A DNA stretch of 64,000 nt from Thermomicrobiales bacterium (GCA_041390825.1 JAWKPF010000004.1:1-64000); one strand, 5' to 3'. Counted from the stretch's first letter, positions 1 through 8,709 are shown. Numbers and translations are program-made. Notes: generated from the letters alone by a model not told the origin.

Positions 1-1
1 G

Positions 2-1297
2 CAGCAGCGAGCTCTGCTGGGCGAGATCGACGATGACAACACCGCGGCATTTCTCGATTGGCTGCGCGCCCCGGGAACACGCTTGCCGCTTCTGACCTGG
101 CTCGCCCGATCGAGCGTGCTGGCAGCAATACTGGTGCTTGCGCTTGCGATTGCCGGCCAGGTCGATTCAGGCTGGCTGGCGATACCGCTCATGGCCAATC
201 TCGTGATTGCAACCGCGTTGCATCACAAGGTCGGCCGGCAGATGGATGCCGCCATGGAGCATGGGAGCGCTATCCGTGCCTATGCCGGGTTGCTGGAACT
301 GCTGGACGGCAAGCAACGGCAAGCCGAACTGCTCCGGGAGATCGATGCGCCTCTCCGGACGGACGGAGTTTCCTCGTCCCAGGCGGCGAGCCAGCTCGCG
401 CAGATCCTTTCATTCGGTGTGCCACGCGGCTCACTCCAAAGTTACGTTCTGCAATTCGCCTGCGCCTGGGATGTCCATTTCTACGACCGATTGGAGCGCT
501 GGCGGGAAACTTACGGAGCGCACGTCCCCCATTGGCTGGAAGCGATCGGCTGGTACGAGGCGCTCGGCGCGCTCGCCAACCTGGCGCATGACAACCCGGA
601 ATGGGTCTATCCTGATGTCTCCGAGACGCACGATCGTATCGCCGCCGCCCAGCTCGGGCATCCGCTGATTCCCGCGAATCGCCGGGTTTGCAACGATGTC
701 ACCGTGGGGCCCCCAGGATCGTTCCTCTTCGTGACCGGCTCGAACATGTCTGGCAAGAGCACCCTGCTACGCTCGATCGGGATCGATTCGGTGCTCGCCA
801 ACGCTGGCGCTCCCGCTTGCGCGCAAACACTTTCACTGCCACCGATCTCGCTCTGGACCAGTGTGCGCATCGTCGATTCGCTGGAAATGGGTGTCTCCTA
901 CTACATGGCCGAGCTCTTGCGTCTGAAACAGATCGTCGACGCATCGCAAACGGAGCAACCAGACGGACGCATCATCTGTTTCCTGCTCGATGAGATCCTC
1001 TCTGGCACCAACACGGCGGAGCGGCAGATCGCGGCCCGCCGGATCATCTCGCTGCTCATCGAGCGCGGCGCGATTGGCGCGGTGTCCACGCACGATCTCG
1101 ATCTCTTGCTCGCCAGTGAGCTCGCCGACTCTGCGCAAGAAGTCCATTTCGCGGAAACCGTCTTCGAACGTGACGGGCAAATGGACATGACCTTCGACTA
1201 TACCCTTCGCCCCGGTCTGGCCACCACGACCAATGCGCTCAAGCTGATGGAACTGGTTGGTATCCCCCTGCAAGACGCTGCCGGTTCCACGCTTTAG
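2..1297 (+). CDS. MutS-family ATPase with membrane segments, 5' end outside window
   Basis: The reading frame is open from base 2, so the start lies upstream of the window; 431 residues are visible. The C-terminal half is a MutS domain V ATPase: the Walker A segment TGSNMSGKSTLL is coded at about 735-770, and a Walker B-like LLDEILSGTNTAER follows at about 988-1026. About 25 residues into the visible part there are two hydrophobic stretches (around 90-235) that look like membrane helices. This is the architecture of the small MutS-like proteins of unknown function rather than of MutS1, whose mismatch-recognition domains are not visible here. Function in mismatch repair should therefore not be assumed. 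It is followed by a divergent-free gap of 73 bases to the next plus-strand gene. Family assignment is firm from the motifs; the exact role is open. Confidence 0.85.
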   Translation, partial: QQRALLGEIDDDNTAAFLDWLRAPGTRLPLLTWLARSSVLAAILVLALAIAGQVDSGWLAIPLMANLVIATALHHKVGRQMDAAMEHGSAIRAYAGLLELLDGKQRQAELLREIDAPLRTDGVSSSQAASQLAQILSFGVPRGSLQSYVLQFACAWDVHFYDRLERWRETYGAHVPHWLEAIGWYEALGALANLAHDNPEWVYPDVSETHDRIAAAQLGHPLIPANRRVCNDVTVGPPGSFLFVTGSNMSGKSTLLRSIGIDSVLANAGAPACAQTLSLPPISLWTSVRIVDSLEMGVSYYMAELLRLKQIVDASQTEQPDGRIICFLLDEILSGTNTAERQIAARRIISLLIERGAIGAVSTHDLDLLLASELADSAQEVHFAETVFERDGQMDMTFDYTLRPGLATTTNALKLMELVGIPLQDAAGSTL

Positions 1298-1370
1298 CAA
1301 GCGTGTCCCTCACGCCGCATACTGACGCTGCGAACCTTGGTGACAGCGAACATCGTGGAGGGCCCCTGCA

Positions 1371-1844
1371 ATGCGAATTCGTTCAGAGATCCTGGTCAAT
1401 CGCCGAACGGCCTTGAAGGGCGGGGCTGGAGCCATCGCCATTGGAGCGCTCGGTCATTCCGGCGCATTGGCTCAGGATGCCACGCCAACGCCCTCGATCC
1501 CTGATGTGCCCAGCGATTTCAAAGTCGTGCTGCATGCCGCGCAGGAGCAGGACTGGGTCTATGTCCTGTCCAATCTCGACAACCTGACCGCAGAATGGCC
1601 GGCGGCGAGTCTGCGGGTCGTGGTGGACGGAAGCTCGGTGTACACGCTTGCCAGTGACAACGACCTGAGCGCGCATTTGGGTGAGCTGACCGAAAAGGGC
1701 GTCGAGGTCTACGTCTGTCCGAACGCGCTCAAAGAGCACAAGATCGATATCGGCGAGATTCCATCCTGGGCCAAGACCGATCTCGGCGGAGTCGTTGCCC
1801 TGGTCCAGGCCATGAACCAGGGATTCCGCTACATCAAGCCGTAG
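1371..1844 (+). CDS. Tat-exported DsrE/DsrF-like protein
   Basis: 157 residues starting from an ATG preceded by GGAGGG (8-base spacing). The N-terminus carries a twin-arginine signal, NRRTALKG followed by a hydrophobic Ala/Gly stretch and an A-x-A cleavage site near residue 34, so export through the Tat system is likely. The mature part (KVVLHAAQEQDW..., VVVDGSSVY..., VEVYVCPNALKEH) matches the DsrE-like alpha/beta fold, in which a conserved Cys acts in sulfur relay; one Cys is present in VCPNAL. The combination of a DsrE fold with Tat export is seen in predicted periplasmic DsrE/F proteins. The neighbours give no sulfur-metabolism context, so the substrate is unknown. Confidence 0.7.
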   Translation: MRIRSEILVNRRTALKGGAGAIAIGALGHSGALAQDATPTPSIPDVPSDFKVVLHAAQEQDWVYVLSNLDNLTAEWPAASLRVVVDGSSVYTLASDNDLSAHLGELTEKGVEVYVCPNALKEHKIDIGEIPSWAKTDLGGVVALVQAMNQGFRYIKP

Positions 1845-1880
1845 TTCGGCCCGAGCCCCAGAGCCCTTCACTCAGCTCAG

Positions 1881-1954
1881 GACCCTGGACTCCGGACTCC
1901 GGACTCTGAACTCCGGACTCCGGACTCTGGACTCTGGACTCTGGACTCTGGACC
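1881..1954. repeat. Heptamer tandem array, unit GACTCYG
   Basis: Ten consecutive 7-base units fill the space between two convergent genes. The units are GACTCCG or GACTCTG with a first variant GACCCTG and one AACTCCG. It lies 36 bases after the stop of the DsrE-like gene and 12 bases from the stop of the M20 peptidase gene. The array has no inverted structure or spacers, so it is a short tandem repeat, not CRISPR. Confidence 0.9.
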
Positions 1955-1966
1955 AAGAATCTCGTC

Positions 1967-3340
1967 CTACTTCGCCAACCGCTCCAGGTAGGCCACTGTG
2001 GCAATAGTGCCGTTGCGGAAGTCTTCGATCCGGAAGAACTCGTTCGGCGCATGGGCGTTGCAGGTCTCCAGGCTGAACGCATAGAAGACCATCTCCGCGC
2101 CAAGATGATGCTTGAACACTTCGGCAATGGGGATCGTGCCGCCCGTGCGAACGTAGACCACGTCCTTCCCACCGATCTCGGTCAACGTCTCGGCGGCGGC
2201 CACCATATATGGGTTGTCGCGCGAAATCGAGAACGGCCGCGCGGTGCCCGTCTTGAGCTGGAATTCGGCTCGCGCTCCGGCTGGCAGGTGCTGCTCGACA
2301 TGCAGTCGAATCAGATCGTTGATCTCGTCGGGGTCTTGATCGGGCACCAGGCGACAGGTGATTTTGATGTGCCCCTGCGCCGGAGTGACTGTCTTTGAGC
2401 CCGCGCCCTGGAAACCGCTCCAGATGCCGTTGATATCGATTGTGGGGCGCATCCAGAGACGCTCGAGCGTGGTGTAGTCTGCCTCGCCGGTGGGCACCGT
2501 GACGCCAATCGAGCCCAGGAACGCCTTCTCATCGAACGGAACGTTCTCGATATCGGCAGCTTCCTGCTCGGTGATGGGCAAGACCTTGTCATAGAAACCT
2601 TCGACCGCCACCTTGCCGTTGGCATCGTGGAACGACGAGGCAATGCGGGCGGTGACGCGGGCGGCATTGGCAACACCACCGCCGTAGATGCCGGAATGCG
2701 CGTCCGAATCTGCGGTGACGATGTCGATCTGACCGCCGGCCATACCCTTTGACGAGAGGATGAGGGAATACTGATCCTCACCCCACATCATGCCATCGGC
2801 GCTGATGACGACATCCGCGGCGAACCTGTCGGCATGCGCGGTCAGATAGGGCGAGATCGATGGGCTGCCAATCTCTTCCTCCCCTTCGTAGAAGAAGACG
2901 AGGTTGATTGGCGGTTGGCCGTGTTTCCTGGCGAACGCCTCGATCGCCAGCAGCGTGATGTAAAGACCGGCCTTGTCATCGCCAGAACCACGGGCAAAGA
3001 TCTTGCCGTCGCGCACGGTTGGTTCGAAGGGAGGCGTCTCCCAGAGATCGATCGGATCAGGCGGCTGGACATCGTAGTGGGCATAGATCAGCGCGGTTGG
3101 TTTGCTGTCATCGACATGCCACTTGCCATAGACGAGCGGGTGTCCGCCGGTTTCCAGCACCTCGACCTCAGGGATGCCCGCTGTTTCCATGCGCGCGGCC
3201 ACCCATTCCGCGGCGCGGCGCACATCGCCGGCGTTCTCCGGCAGTGCGCTCACACTCGGAATGCGCAGGAAGTCGTAGAGCTCCTCGAGATTCGCCTCCT
3301 CCTGCTCGGCAAAATAGGCGCGCCAATCGACAGCGGTCAT
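1967..3340 (-). CDS. M20-family metallopeptidase (dipeptidase/ArgE-DapE type)
   Basis: 457 residues from the ATG at 3340, chosen because GGAGGTTCC lies 5 bases upstream; a longer frame exists but lacks a ribosome site. The protein has the M20 metal-binding order: IYAHYDVQP (His and Asp ligands), GSGDDKAGL (bridging Asp), YEGEEEIGSP (catalytic Glu pair), then a dimerisation domain and a C-terminal metal His region (APNEFF). It should hydrolyse a peptide or N-acyl amino acid in the cytosol using two zinc or cobalt ions. The best fit is the family annotated as M20 dipeptidase, which contains carnosinase-like and ArgE-like members. The substrate cannot be decided from sequence alone. The gene lies 3' of yggT on the same strand, separated by a hairpin. 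Confidence 0.85.
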   Translation of the reverse strand: MTAVDWRAYFAEQEEANLEELYDFLRIPSVSALPENAGDVRRAAEWVAARMETAGIPEVEVLETGGHPLVYGKWHVDDSKPTALIYAHYDVQPPDPIDLWETPPFEPTVRDGKIFARGSGDDKAGLYITLLAIEAFARKHGQPPINLVFFYEGEEEIGSPSISPYLTAHADRFAADVVISADGMMWGEDQYSLILSSKGMAGGQIDIVTADSDAHSGIYGGGVANAARVTARIASSFHDANGKVAVEGFYDKVLPITEQEAADIENVPFDEKAFLGSIGVTVPTGEADYTTLERLWMRPTIDINGIWSGFQGAGSKTVTPAQGHIKITCRLVPDQDPDEINDLIRLHVEQHLPAGARAEFQLKTGTARPFSISRDNPYMVAAAETLTEIGGKDVVYVRTGGTIPIAEVFKHHLGAEMVFYAFSLETCNAHAPNEFFRIEDFRNGTIATVAYLERLAK

Positions 3341-3381
3341 GGAACCTCCAGCTGGGTATACGGCATCGTCGAAACACGACA

Positions 3382-3406
3382 GAACCGGGGCCCCATGCCC
3401 CGGTTC
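3382..3406 (-). terminator. Hairpin between yggT-like and M20 genes
   Basis: A perfect 10-bp stem (GAACCGGGGC with its complement) closes a 5-base loop just after the YggT stop on the minus strand and before the M20 gene start. There is no strong T-run, so termination is probable but not certain. Confidence 0.55.
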
Positions 3407-3415
3407 CAAACGATG

Positions 3416-3673
3416 TCAGGCGAATTGACGGAAGATGAACTGCTCGATGAATTGCAGCAGGATGATCAGAATGATCGGCGAGAAATCGATGCCACCCATC
3501 GAGGGCAACGCCCGGCGAATCGGCCCCAGAAAGGGCTCGGTGATATCGACCAGAATTCGCCCGACAGGAGATCGCATCCCGGGATCGACCCAGGAAAGCA
3601 GCGCTCGCGCGATGACAATCAGCGTAAGCGCGTTGAACAGATAGCTGATGAGCGTCAGGATGTTATCCGGCAT
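3416..3673 (-). CDS. YggT family membrane protein
   Basis: 85 residues with two hydrophobic helices (residues about 5-27 and 60-82) and the family signature between them: ISYL, ARALLSWVDPGMRSPVGRIL and EPFLGPIRRALP. GAGG lies 7 bases before the ATG. YggT proteins are small inner-membrane proteins of uncertain role, often encoded near cell-division or pyrroline-5-carboxylate reductase genes; neither is present here. The gene is 29 bases downstream of the CoxG-like gene on the same strand and may be co-transcribed with it. Confidence 0.85.
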   Translation of the reverse strand: MPDNILTLISYLFNALTLIVIARALLSWVDPGMRSPVGRILVDITEPFLGPIRRALPSMGGIDFSPIILIILLQFIEQFIFRQFA

Positions 3674-3702
3674 GCTGCGGCCTCATGTGAGAGCAGGAAA
3701 GA

Positions 3703-4146
3703 CTACTTCGCCGCGCTCGCCTTCGATTCGAGACAACTGAAAAACTGGCCAACGATCTGCCGGGCAGCCGGCTGGATCATGCGGGCGCCCACGCGGGCGA
3801 TCGTGCCGCGAATGTTGGCATCCCCGTTGTATCGCACCGTGGTCTGGTCGTCCTGCATGATCAGCTCGAGCGTGCCAGTTCCCGAGACCTGGCCCTGCGG
3901 ACCGCTCCCCTCGACTTCCATGCGATAGGACGTCGGCTCCACCTTGTCGAGAATCTTCACCTTTCCGGTGAAGGTGCCCTTGATCATCGCGATTCCCACC
4001 TTCATGGTGGCGGTGTACTCGTCCGGACCGACCTCGGTCATCCCCTCGGCGCCGGGCAGACAGGCCTCCAGCACGGCCGGATCCATCAGAAAATCCCAAA
4101 CGACTTGACGCGGGGCATCGAAGGTATATTCCCCAGAGAGTTGCAT
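3703..4146 (-). CDS. CoxG-like SRPBCC family protein
   Basis: 147 residues of a START/SRPBCC fold. It opens with QLSGEYTFDAPRQVVWDFLMDP and has the CoxG-typical ACLPGAE motif at about 33-39. CoxG (carbon monoxide dehydrogenase subunit G) anchors and helps mature molybdenum CO dehydrogenases at the membrane, but many homologues lie outside cox clusters, as here, where no coxMSL genes are seen. I therefore call it CoxG-like, with function unknown. AGAGGAACC precedes the ATG at good spacing. Confidence 0.8.
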   Translation of the reverse strand: MQLSGEYTFDAPRQVVWDFLMDPAVLEACLPGAEGMTEVGPDEYTATMKVGIAMIKGTFTGKVKILDKVEPTSYRMEVEGSGPQGQVSGTGTLELIMQDDQTTVRYNGDANIRGTIARVGARMIQPAARQIVGQFFSCLESKASAAK

Positions 4147-4226
4147 TGGTTCCTCTTCCTAACCGGTCAAAAACCGCCGGAAATACACAGGTTTGAAGTG
4201 TAACAGGATGGGTCATGCGTCCTGCA

Positions 4227-4763
4227 TCATGGGAAGTGAGACGCACCGTGTGACCGACGCAACGCTCGCGACCGATCTCTCAGATCGAGCTGCTCCAGGA
4301 TATCGATGTCATGTCGAAACGCGAGATCGGGAAGGGCGTCCGTGGGAAACCAACCGAGTTCGATCACATCGTCGGCTGGCGCTTCCGCGCCAGAGACGAT
4401 CGACCCTGTATAGACGGCGAGAACGACGATCTCGCCTGGCGAGGATATCAGGGCGATTAGCGGTCCAAGCTCGATCGAGTACCCGGTCTCCTCGCGCACT
4501 TCGCGGACAGCGGCATCCTCGACCGGCTCTCCCCGTTCGACAAACCCAGCCGGGAAGCTCCACTTCCCGGCGGCGCGCGCGCCCGGACCGCGCTTCCCCA
4601 GCAACACCTTTCCATCCCGTTCCAGAACGACCGCAACCGCCAGCTTGGGATCGAGATAGATCACAAGCCCGCAGGCACGGCAGACTGGGCGTGTCCGCCC
4701 GTCGGTCAATCGCTCCTCGGTCAATCCGCCGCATCGATGGCAGTGCAACGTCTCTCCGTCCAT
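4227..4763 (-). CDS. Nudix hydrolase with N-terminal zinc ribbon
   Basis: 178 residues. Residues 8-33 form a zinc ribbon (CHRC...CRAC). The Nudix box follows at about 68-90: GFVERGEPVEDAAVREVREETG fits GX5EX7REUXEEXG with all catalytic Glu residues. Zinc-ribbon Nudix proteins include NudC-like NADH pyrophosphatases and ADP-ribose hydrolases; the NudC-specific SQPWPFPxS motif is absent, so a nucleoside-diphosphate derivative is as far as the call can go. It is transcribed divergently from the DUF917 gene with 66 bases between starts. No clear ribosome site was seen for this ATG. Confidence 0.88.
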   Translation of the reverse strand: MDGETLHCHRCGGLTEERLTDGRTRPVCRACGLVIYLDPKLAVAVVLERDGKVLLGKRGPGARAAGKWSFPAGFVERGEPVEDAAVREVREETGYSIELGPLIALISSPGEIVVLAVYTGSIVSGAEAPADDVIELGWFPTDALPDLAFRHDIDILEQLDLRDRSRALRRSHGASHFP

Positions 4764-4829
4764 GATGATGGCAATGGTGCACCATCACCCGGTTGCTATG
4801 CTTGCGAGACGCGAAGGGCCCGACGGTCC

Positions 4830-6008
4830 ATGTTCATCTCTCATCAGAATGGAAGTCTTGTGGCGCGCACCATCGACCGTGACGATCTCGAACGCCTCGC
4901 AATAGGCGCCGGCATTCTTGGCACTGGCGGGGGCGGCAATCCCTATCTCGGCAAGCTGCAAGCACGAAGTCTCCTCGAGCAAGGCAGGACAATCGAGGTT
5001 ATCTCCGCTTCCGACGTGCCGGATGACGCACTGGTGACGACGGTTGGCTCGATCGGAGCGCCAGTAGTCAGCAATGAGCGCCCCAAGCAGGGTGAGGAGT
5101 TTCTGGTCTCGTTGCGCGCGCTTGAAAGGCACCTCGGGCGCCCGATCACCCATGTCACCTGTGCGGAGATCGGCGGTTCGAACAGCATGTCGCCTATGAT
5201 CGTCGCCGCGCAGGCGAATCTGCCGGTGGTGGACGGCGACGGAATGGGCCGTGCCTTTCCCGAGCTGCAGATGGACACCTTCATGATTTACGGCATCGAG
5301 CCGACTCCGGTGGTGATCTCCGATCCACGCGGCCATGTAGCCATCTTCGACAATCTCGGCGATCCGCTCACATTGGAGCGCTATGCGCGTACCGTGACCG
5401 TGCAAATGGGTGGTTCAGCGGGTGCAGCGGGGCCGGCCATGAGCGGTCAAGACATGAAGCGGGTGCTCATCCGCGACACCATTACGCTGGCAATCGAGAT
5501 CGGCGAAGCGGCGTTGAGCGCGCGCGCCGCCCACACCAATGCCGTCGATGCCGTCCTGAGTGTGGCTGGTGGCCAACGGCTCTTCCGCGGCAAGATCATC
5601 GATGTCGATCGTCGCCTGGTGGGTGGATTTGCGCGAGGTGAGCTCTCGGTCGAAGGAATCGGCCCAAACGACGGAGAAACCCTCAAGATCGACTTCCAGA
5701 ACGAGAATCTGATCGCGCGGACGGGCTCCGGTCAGGTGCTTGCGGTCGTGCCCGACTTGATCTGCATCGTGGATGCGGAGTCTGCCGAGCCGATCACAAC
5801 CGAACTCCTCCGGTATGGTTTGCGCATCGAGGTCATCGGCATTCCTGCGCCGGAAGCGCTCAAGAGCGCAGCTGCCCTGCGTTTTGTCGGCCCAGCGGCG
5901 TTTGGCTACCGGGATGTCGAATACATGCCGCTGCCAGGGTGTTTCGCGAATCGGCCGGGAGCGTTCGACCTGGACGCTGCCATGGAGTTGCGGGCATCGC
6001 GTTCGTGA
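4830..6008 (+). CDS. DUF917 / S-methyl-thiohydantoin desulfurase family protein
   Basis: 392 residues if the ATG at 4830 is used; a GTG at 4860 with GGAAG just upstream is a good alternative start. The frame extends further 5' but into the neighbouring Nudix gene. Family signatures: GTGGGGNPYLG near the N-terminus, EIGGSNSMSPM and VVDGDGMGRAFPELQM in the middle, and ADLICIVD-like sequence (PDLICIVDAESAEPI) near the C-terminus. The family was DUF917 and is now described as S-methyl-thiohydantoin desulfurase-like; it is often located beside hydantoinase or amino-acid degradation genes, which are not present here. The fit to the family is strong; the substrate is unknown. Confidence 0.82.
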   Translation: MFISHQNGSLVARTIDRDDLERLAIGAGILGTGGGGNPYLGKLQARSLLEQGRTIEVISASDVPDDALVTTVGSIGAPVVSNERPKQGEEFLVSLRALERHLGRPITHVTCAEIGGSNSMSPMIVAAQANLPVVDGDGMGRAFPELQMDTFMIYGIEPTPVVISDPRGHVAIFDNLGDPLTLERYARTVTVQMGGSAGAAGPAMSGQDMKRVLIRDTITLAIEIGEAALSARAAHTNAVDAVLSVAGGQRLFRGKIIDVDRRLVGGFARGELSVEGIGPNDGETLKIDFQNENLIARTGSGQVLAVVPDLICIVDAESAEPITTELLRYGLRIEVIGIPAPEALKSAAALRFVGPAAFGYRDVEYMPLPGCFANRPGAFDLDAAMELRASRS

Positions 6009-6099
6009 GATAAGCCGCTCCCCGGGGCGTGGTACGCTGGACAACGGTACGAGCACGCCAATTCGTGCCAAGCCCACGAACTATTCGAGGAACGACGAG

Positions 6100-6360
6100 A
6101 TGGAAATGACCGAAGCCGCGCAACTGGGCTATGCCCAATTTTGGAAGCGCATGTCGATGCATATTGGCCTGAGTGAAGCTGCGAAAGCAATCGGCGGTAT
6201 CAAAGCCTCGCAACTCAGCGCATTCGAACAGGGCAAGGAACATGCGCTGACCGACGAGGAAATCCAGCGATACATCGCGTACCTCGACCAGCGAAAGGCC
6301 GAGGCGCCGCCCCACATTCCGACGGACGATGAGCTACCCGTCTTCGAGGACGAGGATTAA
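6100..6360 (+). CDS. Small HTH-like protein
   Basis: 86 residues with GAGG upstream of the ATG. The core (about residues 23-62: SEAAKAIGGIKASQLSAFEQG...) resembles the helix-turn-helix layout of XRE-type domains, with an acidic C-terminal tail ending DDELPVFEDED. It could be a small DNA-binding regulator, but the HTH match is by eye only. It follows the DUF917 gene by 91 bases on the same strand. Confidence 0.55.
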   Translation: MEMTEAAQLGYAQFWKRMSMHIGLSEAAKAIGGIKASQLSAFEQGKEHALTDEEIQRYIAYLDQRKAEAPPHIPTDDELPVFEDED

Positions 6361-6500
6361 GTTCGGCAGGCGGCACGCGACTGTCCGGTGACAGAAAGTG
6401 ACGCACGCAAACGGCTCCGGTACAGACTGGGAGCCGTTTCACATTTCACCCGCGCTCTGGCAATCGCAAGTGCCACACCGGGCGATCGCGGTGTGCAATT

Positions 6501-6857
6501 TCACTCGTCAAGTTCCGTGTCGTTCGCTGTGTTTTGGTCGTGTCCGGCCGTAGCTGGTTTGCGCTGACACACGCTATCGCTTTCGACAATACGCAGGGCT
6601 TGGTCGAAGTTCCACAGAAGTGTCATCCCCGGAAGAAGGCCAGCAAGCCCGGGGTTCGACTCAGCGAGCTTCTCTCCGTCGCGGTCGCGCGAGACGCTCG
6701 TCAACCCATACCCCCAGAAATCGACGATCTTGCCGTGGAGGATTTCTGTGCTGATCCTCGCACGGTGTTCAGCACGATCCCGGCAGTTTCCATAGTCCCG
6801 CAACGTTCTTGTAACCCTGTAGTTCCAAATTCCGGCGCCATTCTCATGCCGTGTTCC
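6501..6857 (-). pseudogene. Small WNYRV-type hypothetical protein without a usable start
   Basis: An open minus-strand frame runs from a stop codon at 6858-6860 to 6501. Read from its 5' side it gives IWNYRVTRTLRDYG..., later HGKIVDFWGYGLTS and LLWNFDQALRIVE. The WNYRV beginning resembles a group of short hypothetical proteins that normally start within two residues of the W. Here no ATG or GTG lies in frame before the W; only a TTG at 6803 does, after the conserved part has begun. An ATG pair sits just upstream in another frame, so a one-base slip would restore a start. I read it as a decaying or wrongly sequenced gene; the plus-strand ORF over the same bases shows no family features. Confidence 0.35.
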
Positions 6858-6860
6858 TTA

Positions 6861-6878
6861 TGTTCATAGTGATGAACA
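6861..6878. promoter_or_regulatory. Palindromic operator candidate upstream of hydrolase gene
   Basis: TGTTCAT-AGTG-ATGAACA is a perfect 7+7 inverted repeat with a 4-base centre, 38 bases before the hydrolase start at 6917. It is nested in a wider CCGTGTTC...GAACACGG repeat (6849-6881). Its size and position fit a dimeric repressor site of the TetR, GntR or XRE kind. The nearby small HTH-like gene at 6100 is one possible owner. Confidence 0.55.
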
Positions 6879-6916
6879 CGGAACTCACCGCCGTCTAGTC
6901 GAAAGGGAGTGGCACG

Positions 6917-8515
6917 ATGAGCACCCGAGCTCCGATTTCTCTGCAACCGACGCGACCAGTTGACCGCTACCGGTTGCCACGGCCACCGGATGCGCTGATT
7001 GCATTCTGGAGCCAGCCGATCCTGAGGGTTGCAGGTGCGATTGGCATTGCCCTTGCCATCGCAGTTGCCCTCGGTATCGCAATGCCAAGGGGTCCGGTCG
7101 ATTCTGGCGAAGCGCTGTTGTTGATGGCCCTGTCAGTATTGGGCGGCGTTGCCGCTGGATTCGTCATGCGCTCTGGTTGGGCAGTCGTTGCTGCGCTACT
7201 TGCGTTTCTGCTGGCGTATGAGTTCGTTCGCCGCGGCGAACAGGGGCCGTCGGTCGATGGTATTCACCTCGACACGGCATTCGGCATTCTCGGATTGCTC
7301 GTTGGGCGTGGCGTCTTTGTGCTGCTCGGGTTGATTCCGATGGCACTGGGCTGCGCATACGGCGCATGGTTGGCCGGTCTCCTGCTGGAGCAGTCGGGAA
7401 TCTCGCAGCAGCGTGCTCATACCCGATTCCGGCGGCTGCGTTATGCAGTCACTGGATTGGCGACCTTGGTCGTTGTCGGACTTGCGGTCTGGGTGGCGCT
7501 CCCGGCAAGCGTGCCCGCAGTCAAGGGGCCAGATGGCAACCCAGCAGTTGGAGGCATCGCAGAACTGGTAGAGGTCGATCTGAACGGACACCAGCAATGG
7601 ATCCAGATTCGAGGAGCGAATGCTGAGAATCCGGTCGTTCTTTATCTGAACGGCGGACCTGGTCAGAGCGATCTGGCGATGTCGCGGGTCTTGCTCGAAC
7701 CCCTGCACCAGAATTTCACCGTTGTGGGTTGGGACCAGCGAGGTACGGGGAAATCCTATGGCTCGCTCGATCCGGAAACCCTCACGCTGGACGGGATCGT
7801 AGACGACACCATAGCGTTGACGAACTATCTGCGCGATCGATTCGATCAGGAGAAGATCTTCCTGCTGACGGAGTCCTGGGGTTCGGTGCCAGGAGTGCTT
7901 GCCGTGCAGCGACATCCCGAGCTCTATCATGCCTACATCGGCAGCGGGCAGATGGTGGATCTTCTGGAAACCGACCGCATCATCTACGAGGACCTTCTGG
8001 CTGACGCCAAGCGGCGCGGTGATGACGGTCTGGTTCGCACCTTGCAGGGATTCGGCCCACCACCGTATGGTGACATCTGGGACTATGCCTTCGTGGTGCA
8101 ACACTACGAATTGATCGAGGACGACTACGATCCGCCCGCCGCGTATGTGGATCGGTATGAGTCTTCGGGGATCGGATTCTGGGGAATCATGGGCAGCGAA
8201 TACACCCTCATCGACAAGACCAACGTGATACGTGGCTTGCTCGATATGGCGTCGGTCATGTATCCCCAATTGCAGGAGATCGACTTCCGGCAACAAGCAG
8301 CATCGCTCGAGGTACCGGTGTACCTCTTCCTGGGGGAACACGAGCTGCGTGGTCGACAGGAGCTGGCTCAGGAATGGTTTGACATGCTCGATGCGCCGGT
8401 GAAACATCTGTACACCTTCGCCAATGCAGGTCATGCCCCTGCGTTCGAGTATGCCGACGATCTGCATCGAATCCTGCTGGAAGAGATTATTCCGCAAACC
8501 GCGCTGGCTACCTGA
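6917..8515 (+). CDS. Membrane-anchored alpha/beta hydrolase (proline iminopeptidase-like)
   Basis: 532 residues. The first ~195 residues hold several hydrophobic segments (about 36-56, 66-84, 88-103, 121-158, 176-196), predicting a membrane anchor domain. The remainder is an alpha/beta hydrolase: the oxyanion-hole motif NGGPGQ at about 245-250 (HGGPG in the S33 peptidases), GWDQRGTGKS at 271-280, the nucleophile Ser320 in TESWGS, an acidic residue around FLGEHE, and the catalytic His in ANAGHAP near 503. S33 members include proline iminopeptidases and related esterases. The Asn replacing His in the oxyanion motif is seen in part of the family. GGGAGTGGCACG precedes the ATG. The palindrome at 6861-6878 suggests repressor control. 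Confidence 0.82.
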   Translation: MSTRAPISLQPTRPVDRYRLPRPPDALIAFWSQPILRVAGAIGIALAIAVALGIAMPRGPVDSGEALLLMALSVLGGVAAGFVMRSGWAVVAALLAFLLAYEFVRRGEQGPSVDGIHLDTAFGILGLLVGRGVFVLLGLIPMALGCAYGAWLAGLLLEQSGISQQRAHTRFRRLRYAVTGLATLVVVGLAVWVALPASVPAVKGPDGNPAVGGIAELVEVDLNGHQQWIQIRGANAENPVVLYLNGGPGQSDLAMSRVLLEPLHQNFTVVGWDQRGTGKSYGSLDPETLTLDGIVDDTIALTNYLRDRFDQEKIFLLTESWGSVPGVLAVQRHPELYHAYIGSGQMVDLLETDRIIYEDLLADAKRRGDDGLVRTLQGFGPPPYGDIWDYAFVVQHYELIEDDYDPPAAYVDRYESSGIGFWGIMGSEYTLIDKTNVIRGLLDMASVMYPQLQEIDFRQQAASLEVPVYLFLGEHELRGRQELAQEWFDMLDAPVKHLYTFANAGHAPAFEYADDLHRILLEEIIPQTALAT

Positions 8516-8551
8516 ACCCAATCTGGGATTGCAGTTGCGGGAGAGACAATT

Positions 8552-8580
8552 CAGCCGGTCCCTAGAATCGGGACCGGCTG
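8552..8580. terminator. Hairpin between convergent hydrolase genes
   Basis: Perfect 11-bp stem CAGCCGGTCCC with its complement and a 7-base loop, 36 bases after the stop of the membrane hydrolase and before the 3' end of the next, opposite gene. No long T-run on either side; probably a bidirectional terminator. Confidence 0.65.
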
Positions 8581-8709
8581 ACGTCCATATCCGAATTTGC
8601 GCCGAGACCTCACCTGGCAGGAGCGTCGTAGGGAAGGGCGAGATTCCCGCGTACGCTCGCCCGCTCTTCAGCGCTCATTTGCGTGTGAGCACCGCGTCAT
8701 ACCGGGGGG

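Noticed and set aside
3703..4146. CO dehydrogenase maturation subunit
   Set aside because: CoxG-like alone, without coxMSL genes, does not support carbon monoxide oxidation.
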